From: Sphingomonas pseudosanguinis
Lineage (GTDB): Bacteria; Pseudomonadota; Alphaproteobacteria; Sphingomonadales; Sphingomonadaceae
Reading direction: 5' to 3'
DNA: 64,000 bases
Assembly (NCBI RefSeq): GCF_014196255.1
Contig: NZ_JACIDH010000003.1
Coordinates: 148,486 to 212,485, forward strand
Shown here: positions 1 through 8,430 of the stretch, piece after piece
Layout of the letters: every line of letters starts with the position of its first letter
Numbering within the stretch: position 1 is the first letter of the stretch
Notes under the pieces: generated by a model
The model's input: only the letters and a program-made list of their open reading frames with translations
The model's database searches: none
What the model was told of the DNA's origin: nothing
Made by a program: the position numbers and the translations under genes

Positions 1-615
1 TTCCGCCGCCAGCGCCTGAAGCGACGTGGCGCGCTCTGCCCCGAGTGCCGCCTCCACCTCGGGGGCGGCGCGCGAACGGCTGGCATAGCGGATGCGCATG
101 CCCAGCCCACGCGCCTTGGCGGCGGTCGCCTGACCGATCCGGCCGAAGCCGACCAGCCCCAAGGTCCGCCCCGCCAGTCCCTGTCCGATCAGATGCGAGG
201 GTCGCCAGCCGGTCCAGCGCCCGTCGCGCAACTCCCGCTCGCCTTCGCCCGCGCGGCGGCTGGCCATCAGCATCAGCAGGATGGCGATCTCGGCCGTCGC
301 CTCGGTCAGCACATCGGGGGTATTGGTGACCACCACCCCCGCCGCGCGCGCTGCGTCGAGATCGATATGATCGACGCCCGCGCCATAATTGGCGATGATC
401 CGGACGCGGCGATCGGGCCGACCAAGCAGTGCCGCGTCGATCCGGTCGGTGATGGTGGGCAAAAGCGCATCATACCGCGCGATCGCCGCCGCCAGTTGCG
501 CGGGTGTCGGCGGCTGGTCCCCGGCGTTCAGCGTCACGTCCCAATGCGCGCGCAGGTGCCGCTCCACCGCCTCGGGCAGGCGGCGCGTGACGTAGAGCGA
601 GGGCCGGTCGGTCAT
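1..615 (-). CDS. D-2-hydroxyacid dehydrogenase, N-terminal part
   Basis: The gene runs off the left edge of the window, so only the first 205 codons are present. The translation starts MTDRPSLYVTRRLPEAV and carries a substrate-binding segment with NYGAGVDHIDL, then the Rossmann glycine motif LVGFGRIGQATA after a TLGLVG strand. This is the layout of the glyoxylate/hydroxypyruvate reductase and D-glycerate dehydrogenase group, which reduce 2-oxoacids with NAD(P)H. The catalytic Arg, Glu and His lie in the missing C-terminal half and cannot be checked. It is 28 bp downstream of the FAH-family gene on the same strand, so the two are probably co-transcribed in oxoacid metabolism. Confidence 0.85.
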   Translation of the reverse strand, partial: MTDRPSLYVTRRLPEAVERHLRAHWDVTLNAGDQPPTPAQLAAAIARYDALLPTITDRIDAALLGRPDRRVRIIANYGAGVDHIDLDAARAAGVVVTNTPDVLTEATAEIAILLMLMASRRAGEGERELRDGRWTGWRPSHLIGQGLAGRTLGLVGFGRIGQATAAKARGLGMRIRYASRSRAAPEVEAALGAERATSLQALAAE

Positions 616-643
616 GATCGTCGCTCCCGGCCCCACCCCATCA

Positions 644-1489
644 TCAGGCCGCCGCGACGAAGCGCTGCTGCTGCTCGCCCAGCTTGTCGATGCCCAGCCG
701 CACCGTCTGGCCGGCGCGCAGGAAGACCGGCGGCTTATAGCCCATGCCCACGCCCTTGGGCGTGCCGGTGGTGATGATGTCGCCCGGCTCCAGCGTGCAA
801 AACTGGCTGACATAGGACACGATCTCGGCGACCGTGAAGATCATGTCGGAGGTGTTGCCGTCCTGATGCCGATGGCCGTCCACTTCCAGCCACAGGCGCA
901 GGTCCTGCGGATCGCCCACCTCGTCGGCGGTGACCAGCCAGGGGCCGGTCGGACCGAAGGTGTCGCAGCCCTTGCCCTTGTCCCAAGTGCCGCCACGCTC
1001 CAGCTGATAGGCGCGCTCGCTGACGTCGTGGACGACGCAATAGCCGGCGACATGGGCCAGCGCGTCGGCCTGTTCGACATAACGCGCGCGGGTGCCGATC
1101 ACGACGCCCAGCTCGACCTCCCAATCGGTCTTTTCCGAGCCCCGCGGAATCTCGACATCGTCATTGGGGCCGACGATCGCGCTCGACCATTTGCCGAAGA
1201 CGACGGGTTCGGCCGGGATCGGCAGATTGCTCTCGGCGGCATGGTCGCGGTAGTTCAGGCCGATACAGACGAACTTGCCCGGCCGGGGGATGCACGAACC
1301 CAGACGCGGCTCGCCCTCGACGACCGGCAGGCTGGCGGGATCGAGCGCGGCGATCTCGGCCAGGCCCTCGGGCGACAGCCGCGCGCCGGTCAGGTCACCC
1401 AGCGCCTCGGGCAGCGCACGGATTCGGCCATCGGCATCGAGAAGCCCTGCGCGTTCCTGTCCCGGTTGACCATAACGAAGCAGCTTCAT
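644..1489 (-). CDS. Fumarylacetoacetate hydrolase (FAH) family protein
   Basis: A 281-residue protein with a short N-terminal lead and a full FAH catalytic domain. Visible family marks are CIGLNYRDHAAE near residue 75, the metal-binding acidic stretch DWEVELGVVIG, HDVSERAYQ, and the C-terminal TGTPKGVGMG loop. The family cleaves C-C bonds or hydrates/hydrolyses 2-oxo acids such as fumarylpyruvate, 2-keto-4-pentenoate or 2,4-diketo-3-deoxy sugar acids, with a divalent metal. The neighbouring 2-hydroxyacid dehydrogenase and sugar cluster make a diketo-sugar-acid substrate plausible, but the exact substrate is inference. A GAGGAG ribosome binding site lies about ten bases before the ATG. Confidence 0.85.
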   Translation of the reverse strand: MKLLRYGQPGQERAGLLDADGRIRALPEALGDLTGARLSPEGLAEIAALDPASLPVVEGEPRLGSCIPRPGKFVCIGLNYRDHAAESNLPIPAEPVVFGKWSSAIVGPNDDVEIPRGSEKTDWEVELGVVIGTRARYVEQADALAHVAGYCVVHDVSERAYQLERGGTWDKGKGCDTFGPTGPWLVTADEVGDPQDLRLWLEVDGHRHQDGNTSDMIFTVAEIVSYVSQFCTLEPGDIITTGTPKGVGMGYKPPVFLRAGQTVRLGIDKLGEQQQRFVAAA

Positions 1490-1594
1490 CGATTCGGACT
1501 CCTCGGATCGCGGGCGCCGGTCGCGCCCCGTTACCCGTCCTCCTTATCGGGGCAGCTGCCACGCTGTCACTTGCAAATATGATCGCGCACTTTC

Positions 1595-2335
1595 TCATGC
1601 ATGGCCGCGCGCAGACTCGCCGAGCAGCGAGAAGAAGCGCCGGGCGACCTGGCAATGCGCGACGTCCCATTCGGGATGCCATTGCACCGCCAGCACATCG
1701 GCGCCGCAGCCCGGCGCCCGAAACCCTTCGATCAGCCCGTCCTCGCTGTCGCGCGCCTCGACCACCAGGCCATAGCCGAGCCGGTCGATCCCCTGCTGAT
1801 GCACCGAGTTCACCTCGACCCGGCGATACCCGCCCTGCCCCGCCAGCCGGCCACCGGGGGTGAGGTCGACCGGGTGATGATGGCCGAACAGCGACTCGTA
1901 ATCCTCGTCCCACGACCCGCGATGATGGCGCGGCAGGCCCCCCAGGCAGGTTAGCGAGCCGCCGAACAGCACGTTGATCTCCTGCATCCCCCGGCAGATG
2001 CCATAGACCGGCTTGCCACGCTCGATCATCTTGCCGCCCAGCGACAGCGCGACGGCATCGCGCTCGGGGTCGCTGACGCACGGCGCTGCGGCATCGGTGT
2101 CGCCATATTGCGCCGGGGCGACATGCGAGCGGCCGCCGGTCAGCAACAGCCCGTCGAGCATGTCGGCCATGCTGGCGGGATCGACTGCCTCGCGCACGGC
2201 GGGCACGATCACGACATTGGCGCCGCACAGTTTGACCAGCGGTTCGATGAAACGCGTCGCCACCGCCTGGATCGGGCGGCCGGCGACCTCATTGCCGCAC
2301 ATCAGACCGATGACGGGCTTGCGCACAGGGGTCAT
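1595..2335 (-). CDS. Gamma-glutamyl-GABA hydrolase family protein (peptidase C26, PuuD-like)
   Basis: A 246-residue class I glutamine-amidotransferase-like hydrolase. The nucleophile elbow is GICRGMQEIN with Cys near residue 114, and the His/Glu of the triad are in VQWHPEWD near the C-terminus. The LLLTGGRSHVAPAQY segment is typical of PuuD-like proteins, which release GABA or related amines from gamma-glutamyl conjugates in the cytoplasm. Its ATG overlaps the stop of the upstream serine acetyltransferase gene by four bases, so the two are translationally coupled, an unusual pairing. No polyamine genes are seen nearby, so the substrate is open. Confidence 0.85.
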   Translation of the reverse strand: MTPVRKPVIGLMCGNEVAGRPIQAVATRFIEPLVKLCGANVVIVPAVREAVDPASMADMLDGLLLTGGRSHVAPAQYGDTDAAAPCVSDPERDAVALSLGGKMIERGKPVYGICRGMQEINVLFGGSLTCLGGLPRHHRGSWDEDYESLFGHHHPVDLTPGGRLAGQGGYRRVEVNSVHQQGIDRLGYGLVVEARDSEDGLIEGFRAPGCGADVLAVQWHPEWDVAHCQVARRFFSLLGESARGHA

Positions 2336-3309
2336 GCGGTCATCTCCAGTTCCTGGCGCAGCGCCCGCGCATCGGCACGGGGGAGCGCCCGAGCCTCGGG
2401 CTGCACCAGGACGCTGTCGGGCTCGACATCGGCCAGCAGCCAGACATTGCCGCCGATCACCGACCGCGCGCCGATCGTCACCCGGCCGAGAATGGTCGCG
2501 CCGGCATAGATGATGACATCGTCCTCGACGATCGGGTGCCGCGCGAACCGGTCGTGCGGCGACCGGGGCGCGGTGCCCAGCGCCGATCGCGCGCCCAGCG
2601 TCACATGCTGATAGACACGCACCCGCTCGCCGATGATCGCGGTCTCGCCGATGACGACGCCGGTGCCATGATCGACGAAGAAATGCCGGCCGATCGTCGC
2701 GCCCGGATGGATGTCGATCCCGGTGCGCTCATTGGCGAGTTCGGACATGATCCGCGCGACGATGGGGGCGCCCAGCGCGTTCAGTTCATGCGCGATGCGG
2801 TGATGCAGGCTGGCGACCGCACCGGGATAGCAGAGCAGGATCTCGTCGACGCTCTGCGCCGCCGGATCGGCCAGGAAGGCGGCCTCGACATCGCTGTCGA
2901 CCAGATCGCGGATGCGCGGCAGCGTCGCGCCGAACAGCCGGGCGATCAGCGCGGCCTGCTCAGGCGGAAAGGTCGCATCCGCATCCTTCTGCCAATAGGC
3001 CAGCTCCGCGCCGATTTCCCGTTCCAGCGCGGTCAGCCCGGCGAGCAGCTTGGCCGCGACGAAGCGATCCTCCTCGGCCGCGCTCCCACGGAAATGGCCC
3101 AGCCGGCGGGGATAGAGCGCGGCGGCGATCAGCGCGACGACATCCTCGACGCCCGAGCGAGACGGAAAGCGTTCGACATCGCGCCCCGCATCCTGCCGCG
3201 CGCGCCACGACTGGCGCGCGACGCGCAGCGCAGAGACGATACCGTCGATCCCCGCCGACCCGGTGGCGGGGCTGTGCTGGTCTGCGATGAACGGCCTGCT
3301 CGACATCAT
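2332..3309 (-). CDS. cysE: Serine O-acetyltransferase (EpsC/CysE type)
   Basis: Transfers acetyl from acetyl-CoA to L-serine, the committing step of cysteine synthesis. The C-terminal third is a left-handed parallel beta-helix of hexapeptide repeats: GIDIHPGATIGRHFFVDHG, GVVIGETAIIGERVRVYQ, then VIIYAGATILGRVTIG. The N-terminal half is the alpha-helical SAT domain of the longer EpsC-like class. An open frame reaches upstream to 3387, but a GGAGG site sits 3 and 6 bases before tandem ATGs at 3309 and 3306, so I place the start there (about 325 residues). It overlaps the C26 hydrolase downstream by four bases. Confidence 0.9.
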   Translation of the reverse strand: MMSSRPFIADQHSPATGSAGIDGIVSALRVARQSWRARQDAGRDVERFPSRSGVEDVVALIAAALYPRRLGHFRGSAAEEDRFVAAKLLAGLTALEREIGAELAYWQKDADATFPPEQAALIARLFGATLPRIRDLVDSDVEAAFLADPAAQSVDEILLCYPGAVASLHHRIAHELNALGAPIVARIMSELANERTGIDIHPGATIGRHFFVDHGTGVVIGETAIIGERVRVYQHVTLGARSALGTAPRSPHDRFARHPIVEDDVIIYAGATILGRVTIGARSVIGGNVWLLADVEPDSVLVQPEARALPRADARALRQELEMTA

Positions 3310-3511
3310 GATCCTCCGAGCCTCATCATATCCCATCGTCGCCATAGGATATAACAGATTTGCTACGTCCCGATAAAGCGCCTCCATTGCTTAACCCATG
3401 GTTGCGCACGCCGCCGGGCACGGGCAAGGACCATCCGCCACCATGGTTCGGCCCAGCGGGAGGGAGACCGCGGGGTCGATCGTCGCCGTCCTTTCCCGGA
3501 GCCTTCCGACG

Positions 3512-4531
3512 ATGCCCACCCCGCGCCAGACCACGCTGACCCGGTTCCTGATCGAGCAGCAGCGCCGATCCGAAGAGACCTGCCCCCCCGAACTCCGCCT
3601 GCTGATCGAAACCGTCGCGCGCGCGTGCAAGGCGGTGAACCAGGCGATCTCCAAGGGCGCGCTGGGCGATGTGCTGGGCTCGCTGGGCAGCGAGAATGTG
3701 CAGGGCGAGGTCCAGAAGAAGCTGGACGTGATCGCCAATGACCTGCTGCTCGACGCCAATGAATGGGGCGGGCATCTGGCGGCGATGGCGTCGGAGGAGA
3801 TGGAGACGATCCACCGCATCCCCAACCGCTTCCCACGCGGCGAATATCTGCTGCTGTTCGATCCCATCGACGGGTCGAGCAATGTCGATGTCGACCTGTC
3901 GGTCGGCACCATCTTCTCGGTCCTGCGCGCGCCCGAGGATTGCGCGGGCCGCGAAGTGACCGAGGCCGATTTCCTGCAACCGGGCCGCGCGCAGGTGGCG
4001 GCGGGCTATGCCATTTACGGGCCGCAGACGCTGCTGGTCCTGACGGTCGGCGACGGCGTCTATGAATTCACGCTCGACCGCGAGATCGGATCGTGGCGGC
4101 TGACCGACGGGCCGATGCGGATACCGTCGGGCAATCGCGAATTCGCGATCAACATGGCGCGCCGCCGCCAATGGTCGCCCGGTATCGCCCGCTATATCGA
4201 GGAGCGCATCCTCGGCACCGAGGGGCCGCTGGGCGAGGATTACAACATGCGCTGGACCGCCTCGATGGTGGCGGACATCCACCGCATCCTGAAGCGCGGC
4301 GGCGTGTTCCTCTATCCGGGCGACCATCGCGAGACGGGCAAGGCCAAGTTGCGCCTGCTCTATGAGGCCAATCCGATGAGCTTCCTGATCGAACAGGCGG
4401 GCGGCGCATCGATCGACGGCGCGGAACCGATCATGGACGTGGCCCCCATCGGCCTGCACCAGCGCGTCGGCGTGGTGCTGGGCGATGCCGAGGAGGTGGC
4501 GCTGGTCGCGGAATATGGACGGACTGGTTAA
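3512..4531 (+). CDS. fbp: Class 1 fructose-1,6-bisphosphatase
   Basis: A 339-residue enzyme that dephosphorylates fructose 1,6-bisphosphate to fructose 6-phosphate in gluconeogenesis. The FBPase signature is clear: the metal-binding [18 protein letters not shown] near residue 117 and the C-terminal [20 protein letters not shown] active-site stretch. The frame is open back to 3398, but the extra residues resemble no FBPase, while [13 protein letters not shown] matches a normal N-terminus, and the ATG at 3512 follows a CGGAG site. It is divergent from cysE across about 200 bp. With isocitrate lyase at 22.5 kb it fits growth on C2 and organic acids. Confidence 0.95.
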   Translation: MPTPRQTTLTRFLIEQQRRSEETCPPELRLLIETVARACKAVNQAISKGALGDVLGSLGSENVQGEVQKKLDVIANDLLLDANEWGGHLAAMASEEMETIHRIPNRFPRGEYLLLFDPIDGSSNVDVDLSVGTIFSVLRAPEDCAGREVTEADFLQPGRAQVAAGYAIYGPQTLLVLTVGDGVYEFTLDREIGSWRLTDGPMRIPSGNREFAINMARRRQWSPGIARYIEERILGTEGPLGEDYNMRWTASMVADIHRILKRGGVFLYPGDHRETGKAKLRLLYEANPMSFLIEQAGGASIDGAEPIMDVAPIGLHQRVGVVLGDAEEVALVAEYGRTG

Positions 4532-4560
4532 GGGCTGAACGACGCTAACGCCGTCCATAT

Positions 4561-4697
4561 TCCTCCCCTGTAAGGGGAGGTGGCAGGCCGAAGGCCTGAC
4601 GGACGGGTGTGGCCGCTGGCAAGGTAAGACCTTCCTCTCAACCGGTGACACCCCTCCACCATGCTGCGCATGGTCCCCCTCCCCTTGCAGGGGAGGA
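4561..4697. repeat. Intergenic palindromic repeat, family A, copy 1
   Basis: Arms CCTCCCCTGTAAGGGGAGG at the left and CCCCTTGCAGGGGAGGA at the right, each a hairpin, frame an inner GGCCGAAGGCC hairpin. Near-identical elements occur at 28310-28437 and 50011-50142. It sits just after fbp and could act as a transcript-end structure. Confidence 0.85.
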
Positions 4698-4769
4698 ATG
4701 AAATTCGTTTTTAACAAGCGCTCTCATGAAGCTTTTCAAGACACGCTCTCCATTCGGCAATTACCCGCC

Positions 4770-4801
4770 CCCGTTCAGCCTGAGCGAAGTCGAAGGCCAA
4801 G
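4770..4801. repeat. Short repeat, family C (CAGCCTGAGCGAAGTCGAAG)
   Basis: One copy of the most frequent repeat in the window, CGTTCAGCCTGAGCGAAGTC followed by GAAGGCC. Other copies or inverted partners are at 23981-24137, 37570-37655, 50595-50676, 58270-58742 and 63739-63771. It ends just before the unrecognised gene at 4817. Confidence 0.85.
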
Positions 4802-4816
4802 GGACGCCCCAAGCCG

Positions 4817-5230
4817 TTGCACAGCCACCCATCCTTCGACCTATATTCGAACCGCTGGCATCAAGATCTTGCGGCTTTCGTAAAATCAGCGGAACGCATC
4901 GCCATTCGCGCCAAAATCATATCGCTTTCTCGCGACGTTTTTGAAAAGCCATTCGCATATCATGCTTGTCTATCGACTCCTGAAAACAAGACCCATTGGC
5001 GCGAACTTTCGAAAATTGCCGGTTTATCCGCGATACCTGGTGATCGAACCGGTGACGCGGTAGCGGGTGTTGGCGTTGCCGCACGTCTCAAAAATCATCC
5101 CGCGCTGGCGTTTGGCGCAGCGCTTCTCAATCAATTTTCCGGACAATCTAAAGATTATTACAGCTTCTATGCGGGGAGAATATTGAATGAACTTGCGCTC
5201 CGAGGGATTCCCGCATCGTCGGTCAAATAA
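4817..5230 (+). CDS. Hypothetical protein, 137 residues
   Basis: I do not recognise this protein. It is mostly helical in look, soluble, with no signal peptide or clear motif; a glycine/alanine-rich middle reads AVAGVGVAARL. No ATG is available: the only early start is TTG at 4817, immediately downstream of a family C repeat, so the true start may have been altered when the repeat arrived. Base composition is visibly more AT-rich than the neighbours. Its TAA at 5228-5230 is followed one base later by the ATG of the next gene, which suggests a two-gene unit. It may be a transferred pair of unknown role. Confidence 0.5.
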   Translation: MHSHPSFDLYSNRWHQDLAAFVKSAERIAIRAKIISLSRDVFEKPFAYHACLSTPENKTHWRELSKIAGLSAIPGDRTGDAVAGVGVAARLKNHPALAFGAALLNQFSGQSKDYYSFYAGRILNELALRGIPASSVK

Positions 5231-5231
5231 G

Positions 5232-5486
5232 ATGATGAGCTTCGCCATCCTGGCTGGCCTGATCATCACGAGTTACGCAGGCTTAAAAACCTTACCCTTG
5301 CCAAGCTTTCTATCGACCGGCTGGCTCACAGGCTTGGTCCTGATTGCCGGCGGAAGCCTATTCTGCCGATGGAGGGCCAAGATGCTTTTGCCCGATCTGA
5401 ACAACACCGCGAGTGTCGGGCGGTTCGCGGTCGGGGTTCTCGTTGCACAAGCCGTTTGCCATGTCGCGGCTATGACCGGGGCCTAA
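5232..5486 (+). CDS. Small membrane protein, unknown
   Basis: An 84-residue protein starting MMSFAILAGLIITSYAGL. Two or three hydrophobic segments are visible (residues about 2-20, 28-42 and 62-80), so it is probably an inner-membrane protein. The ATG at 5232 lies one base after the stop of the preceding unknown gene, implying co-translation. An in-frame ATG at 5187 exists but would overlap the upstream gene by 44 bases. No family recognised. Composition is again less GC-rich than the flanks. Confidence 0.5.
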   Translation: MMSFAILAGLIITSYAGLKTLPLPSFLSTGWLTGLVLIAGGSLFCRWRAKMLLPDLNNTASVGRFAVGVLVAQAVCHVAAMTGA

Positions 5487-5527
5487 AGTCAGGCCAGATC
5501 GGGCTCGGCAAACAGGCGGCCCGCTCC

Positions 5528-6580
5528 CTATCCCCGCCCCACCGACTCCCGCACCACCAGTTCATGCGGCACCACCCGGTCCTCCACCGCGCGTGACCGT
5601 AGCGACGTCAACACCTGCTCGACCGCGCGGAAGGCCATGTCGCCCACCGGCTGGCGGATGACAGTCAAGGGCGGCCAGAGCCGCGCTGCGATCGCGGTGT
5701 CGTCGAAGCCGGTGACCGCCAGATCGCGTGGCAGGGACAGCCCCATGCGATGCGCCTCGCCGATCAACCCGGCGGCCATGTCGTCACTACTGCACAGGAT
5801 CGCGCTAGGCCGGTCGGGGCGCGACAGCAGGACGCGCGCCGCCGCCGCGCCGCTGGCCGGTTCGAACTCGCCGCGTATCTCCAGCGTCGGATCGATGGCC
5901 AAGCCGCTCGCCACCAGCCCGTCGCGAAAGCCCGCCAGCCGCTCGTCCGCCACCGAGAAGCGCGCCAGCCCCGCGACGAAACCGATCCGGCGATGTCCCT
6001 GCCCCGTGACATGCCGGGTCAGCGCCGCCATCGCCGTCCGATTGTCGATCCGCACCGTCGAAATGTCCGGCAAGGCATGGCCCGTCGCGATCGCCGCCGC
6101 CGCGACGCCAAGTTGCTCGAACAGCCCCGACCCGCTGAGCAGTTCGGCGAAGGGCGGCACCAGGAGCACGCCCGCCGCGCCGCTCTGCACCAGCGCGCGT
6201 ACCGCCGCCTCGGCCGCTTCGCGGGTCAGCCCCTCCTCGGCCTGGGCGATAAATTGCAGGCCGCGCGCATTGGTCGCGCGCAGGGCGCCGAGCAACACGG
6301 ATTCGATGAAGGGCGTCCGCCGGTCGCTATAGATCAGCCCCAGCGTCGTCGCGCGCGCCTTGGCCAGCCGGCGTGCGGCGATATTGGGGCGGTATCCCAG
6401 TTCCTCGACGGCGGCGAGCACGGCCGCGCGCGTCGCCGGCCCGACCTTGCCGGTGCCGTTGATGACGTTGGACACGGTCATCGCCGACACGCCGGCGCGT
6501 TCGCCGACCGCGCGGATCGTGACTCCCTCGGGCTTGCGCATGGTCATGACCGGCATGGCGGTAACGGGCTTTTCCGTCAC
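5528..6580 (-). CDS. LacI family transcriptional regulator
   Basis: The N-terminus carries a LacI helix-turn-helix, VTIRAVGERAGVSAMTVSNV, and the hinge helix region RPNIAARRLAKARATTLGLI. The rest is a periplasmic-binding-protein-like effector domain ending in TGFDDTAIAARLWPPLTVIR and the usual VVRES tail. Such proteins repress sugar operons and release DNA on binding a sugar. The start is uncertain: GTG at 6580 or ATG at 6556, 6547 or 6541; the last gives the most family-like N-terminus. It is the last gene of the minus-strand sugar-oxidation operon, 37 bp after the GMC gene, and is the natural candidate to bind the palindrome at 14561. Confidence 0.9.
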   Translation of the reverse strand: MTEKPVTAMPVMTMRKPEGVTIRAVGERAGVSAMTVSNVINGTGKVGPATRAAVLAAVEELGYRPNIAARRLAKARATTLGLIYSDRRTPFIESVLLGALRATNARGLQFIAQAEEGLTREAAEAAVRALVQSGAAGVLLVPPFAELLSGSGLFEQLGVAAAAIATGHALPDISTVRIDNRTAMAALTRHVTGQGHRRIGFVAGLARFSVADERLAGFRDGLVASGLAIDPTLEIRGEFEPASGAAAARVLLSRPDRPSAILCSSDDMAAGLIGEAHRMGLSLPRDLAVTGFDDTAIAARLWPPLTVIRQPVGDMAFRAVEQVLTSLRSRAVEDRVVPHELVVRESVGRG

Positions 6581-6617
6581 CGGCCAGTGCCCGCCATGGA
6601 CCGGGGAGCCCCGTGCG

Positions 6618-8300
6618 TCAGACCGCGCCCGCCTTCAGCCCCTTGACCGCATGGTCGACCGCCCGCGCGGTCAGCGCCATGAAGGTCAGCGAGGGGTTCA
6701 CGCACGAGATCGAGGCCATCTGCGCGCCATCGGTGACGAACAGGTTGGAAGCGTCATGCGCCTGGCTCCATTTGTTGAGCACCGAGGTGCGCGGGTCCGC
6801 GCCCATGCGCGCGCCGCCCATTTCGTGGATCGCGTCGCCGGGAATATGCTCCTGCTCGCCGCTGGTGACGTTCTTCATCCCCGCCGCGCGCAGCATCGCC
6901 TCGCCCTCGCGCCGCGCGTCCGCCATCATCTTCAGCTCATTGTCGCGGAAGGTGACGTCGAACTTCATCAGCGGCACGCCGAAGCGGTCGACCTTGCTCG
7001 GGTGGAGCGAGACGCGATTGTCCTCGTATGGCAGGCATTCACCGAATGCGCCCATGCTGAACTGCCACGGGCCATAGCGGCGCATGCCGTGCTTCATCTC
7101 GGCACCGAAGCCGACCGGCTTGGCCGCGTTGCGATAGGCCGATCCCTGATAGCCATAACCCCGCTTGAAGCCGAGGCCCTCGTCGCCCTTCAGATTGCGG
7201 AAGCGCGGCACATAGACCCCGCCCGGCCGCCGGCCATATTCGATCAGGTCGTCCATGCCGGGGATCTCGCCCGACACGCCGACGCGGAAGATATGGTCCA
7301 TGACGTAGCGGCCGAGCGTCCCGCTCGAGTCGAAATGGCTCCGCTCCGAACCGGCCGCGCGCGAGTTCATCAGAATCTGCACCGACGCCATCGACGATGC
7401 GCAGACGAAGACCAGGTTCGCGGTCGCCTGCATCGCCTGACCGGTTTTGGCATCGATATAGCGGACGCCGGTCACCTTCTTCCTGGCCGCATCATAGTCG
7501 ATGCCGGTCACCACCGCATCCGACTGCAACGTCAGCCGCCCGGTCGCGCGCGCCGCCGGTAAGGTCACCGCCTGGGTCGAAAAATAGGCGCCGAAGGAAC
7601 AGCCATTGCCGCACTGGTTGCGGAACTGGCATTTGGTGCGGTTCTGGTCGGGCTTGTCCTCGGTCATGTTGGACAGGCGGGTATTGATCAGCTTGCGGCC
7701 CGGAAACTGGCCCTCCAGCCGCTCCTTCAGCCATTTTTCCGCGACGTTCATCGGGATCGGCGGCTGGAACTCACTATCGGGCAGATAGGGCAGGTTTTCG
7801 CGCGAGCCGGACACGCCGATATATTTCTCGACATAGGCGTACCAGGGCTCGACATCCTCATATCGGATCGGCCAGTCAGCCGCGACGCCCTCGCGCTTGT
7901 TCGCCAGGAAGTCATCCGGGCTCCAGCGGAACGACCAGCGTCCCCAGATCAGCGACTTGCCGCCGACCGCGCCGGGCCTGATCCAGTAGAATTTGCTCCC
8001 CTCGTCATAGGCATAGGGGTTCAGCCGGTCGTCATTGTAGAATTTGCGATTGCTTGGTGCGACATAGCCATGCTTGGCGATGAAATAGTCGCTGTCCATC
8101 AACGGCTTGGGCATGATGTTGCGCGCCGGCACCTCAAAGGCGGGCTTGCCGTCATAGGGATAGCCCTCGCCATGTTCGACCATGACGCCCCGGTCGAGCA
8201 TCAGGACGCGCAGGCCCTTTTCGGTCAGTTCCTTGGCGGCGAACCCGCCGCTGATGCCCGACCCGATCACGATCGCGTCGAAACGGTCCGTCGCCGCCAT
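6618..8300 (-). CDS. GMC family FAD-dependent sugar dehydrogenase, catalytic subunit
   Basis: A 560-residue glucose-methanol-choline oxidoreductase. The FAD dinucleotide motif is GSGISGG at residues 13-19, and the C-terminus has the expected active-site His (HEMGGARMG, near 492) and Asn (CVNPSLTF, near 535). Cysteines 224, 230 and 234 in KCQFRNQCGNGCSFG resemble the cluster that holds an Fe-S centre in FAD-glucose dehydrogenases; this role is inferred. There is no signal peptide, while the small subunit encoded upstream has a Tat signal, so co-export as a complex is likely. Family relatives oxidise glucosides at C3. The GGAGGA site is close to the ATG. Confidence 0.88.
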   Translation of the reverse strand: MAATDRFDAIVIGSGISGGFAAKELTEKGLRVLMLDRGVMVEHGEGYPYDGKPAFEVPARNIMPKPLMDSDYFIAKHGYVAPSNRKFYNDDRLNPYAYDEGSKFYWIRPGAVGGKSLIWGRWSFRWSPDDFLANKREGVAADWPIRYEDVEPWYAYVEKYIGVSGSRENLPYLPDSEFQPPIPMNVAEKWLKERLEGQFPGRKLINTRLSNMTEDKPDQNRTKCQFRNQCGNGCSFGAYFSTQAVTLPAARATGRLTLQSDAVVTGIDYDAARKKVTGVRYIDAKTGQAMQATANLVFVCASSMASVQILMNSRAAGSERSHFDSSGTLGRYVMDHIFRVGVSGEIPGMDDLIEYGRRPGGVYVPRFRNLKGDEGLGFKRGYGYQGSAYRNAAKPVGFGAEMKHGMRRYGPWQFSMGAFGECLPYEDNRVSLHPSKVDRFGVPLMKFDVTFRDNELKMMADARREGEAMLRAAGMKNVTSGEQEHIPGDAIHEMGGARMGADPRTSVLNKWSQAHDASNLFVTDGAQMASISCVNPSLTFMALTARAVDHAVKGLKAGAV

Positions 8301-8337
8301 GGCTGTCCTCCCTAATCTCTTATGTCGTTATATTGGT

Positions 8338-8417
8338 GCGTCATTGCGAGCGGAGCGAAGCAATCCAGGGCGTCTTGCCCGCGGCTCTGGATTGCTTCGC
8401 CGTGCTCGCAATGACGG
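8338..8417. repeat. Intergenic inverted repeat, family D, copy 1
   Basis: GTCATTGCGAGCGGAGCGAA, then GCAATCCAGGG, and the inverted arm CTGGATTGCTTCGC ending CGCAATGACG form one long hairpin. A second copy is at 12970-13047. This copy sits inside the operon, between a TIM-barrel gene and the GMC gene, where it could stabilise the transcript or weaken read-through. Confidence 0.85.
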
Positions 8418-8430
8418 GATGTGGCATGGT

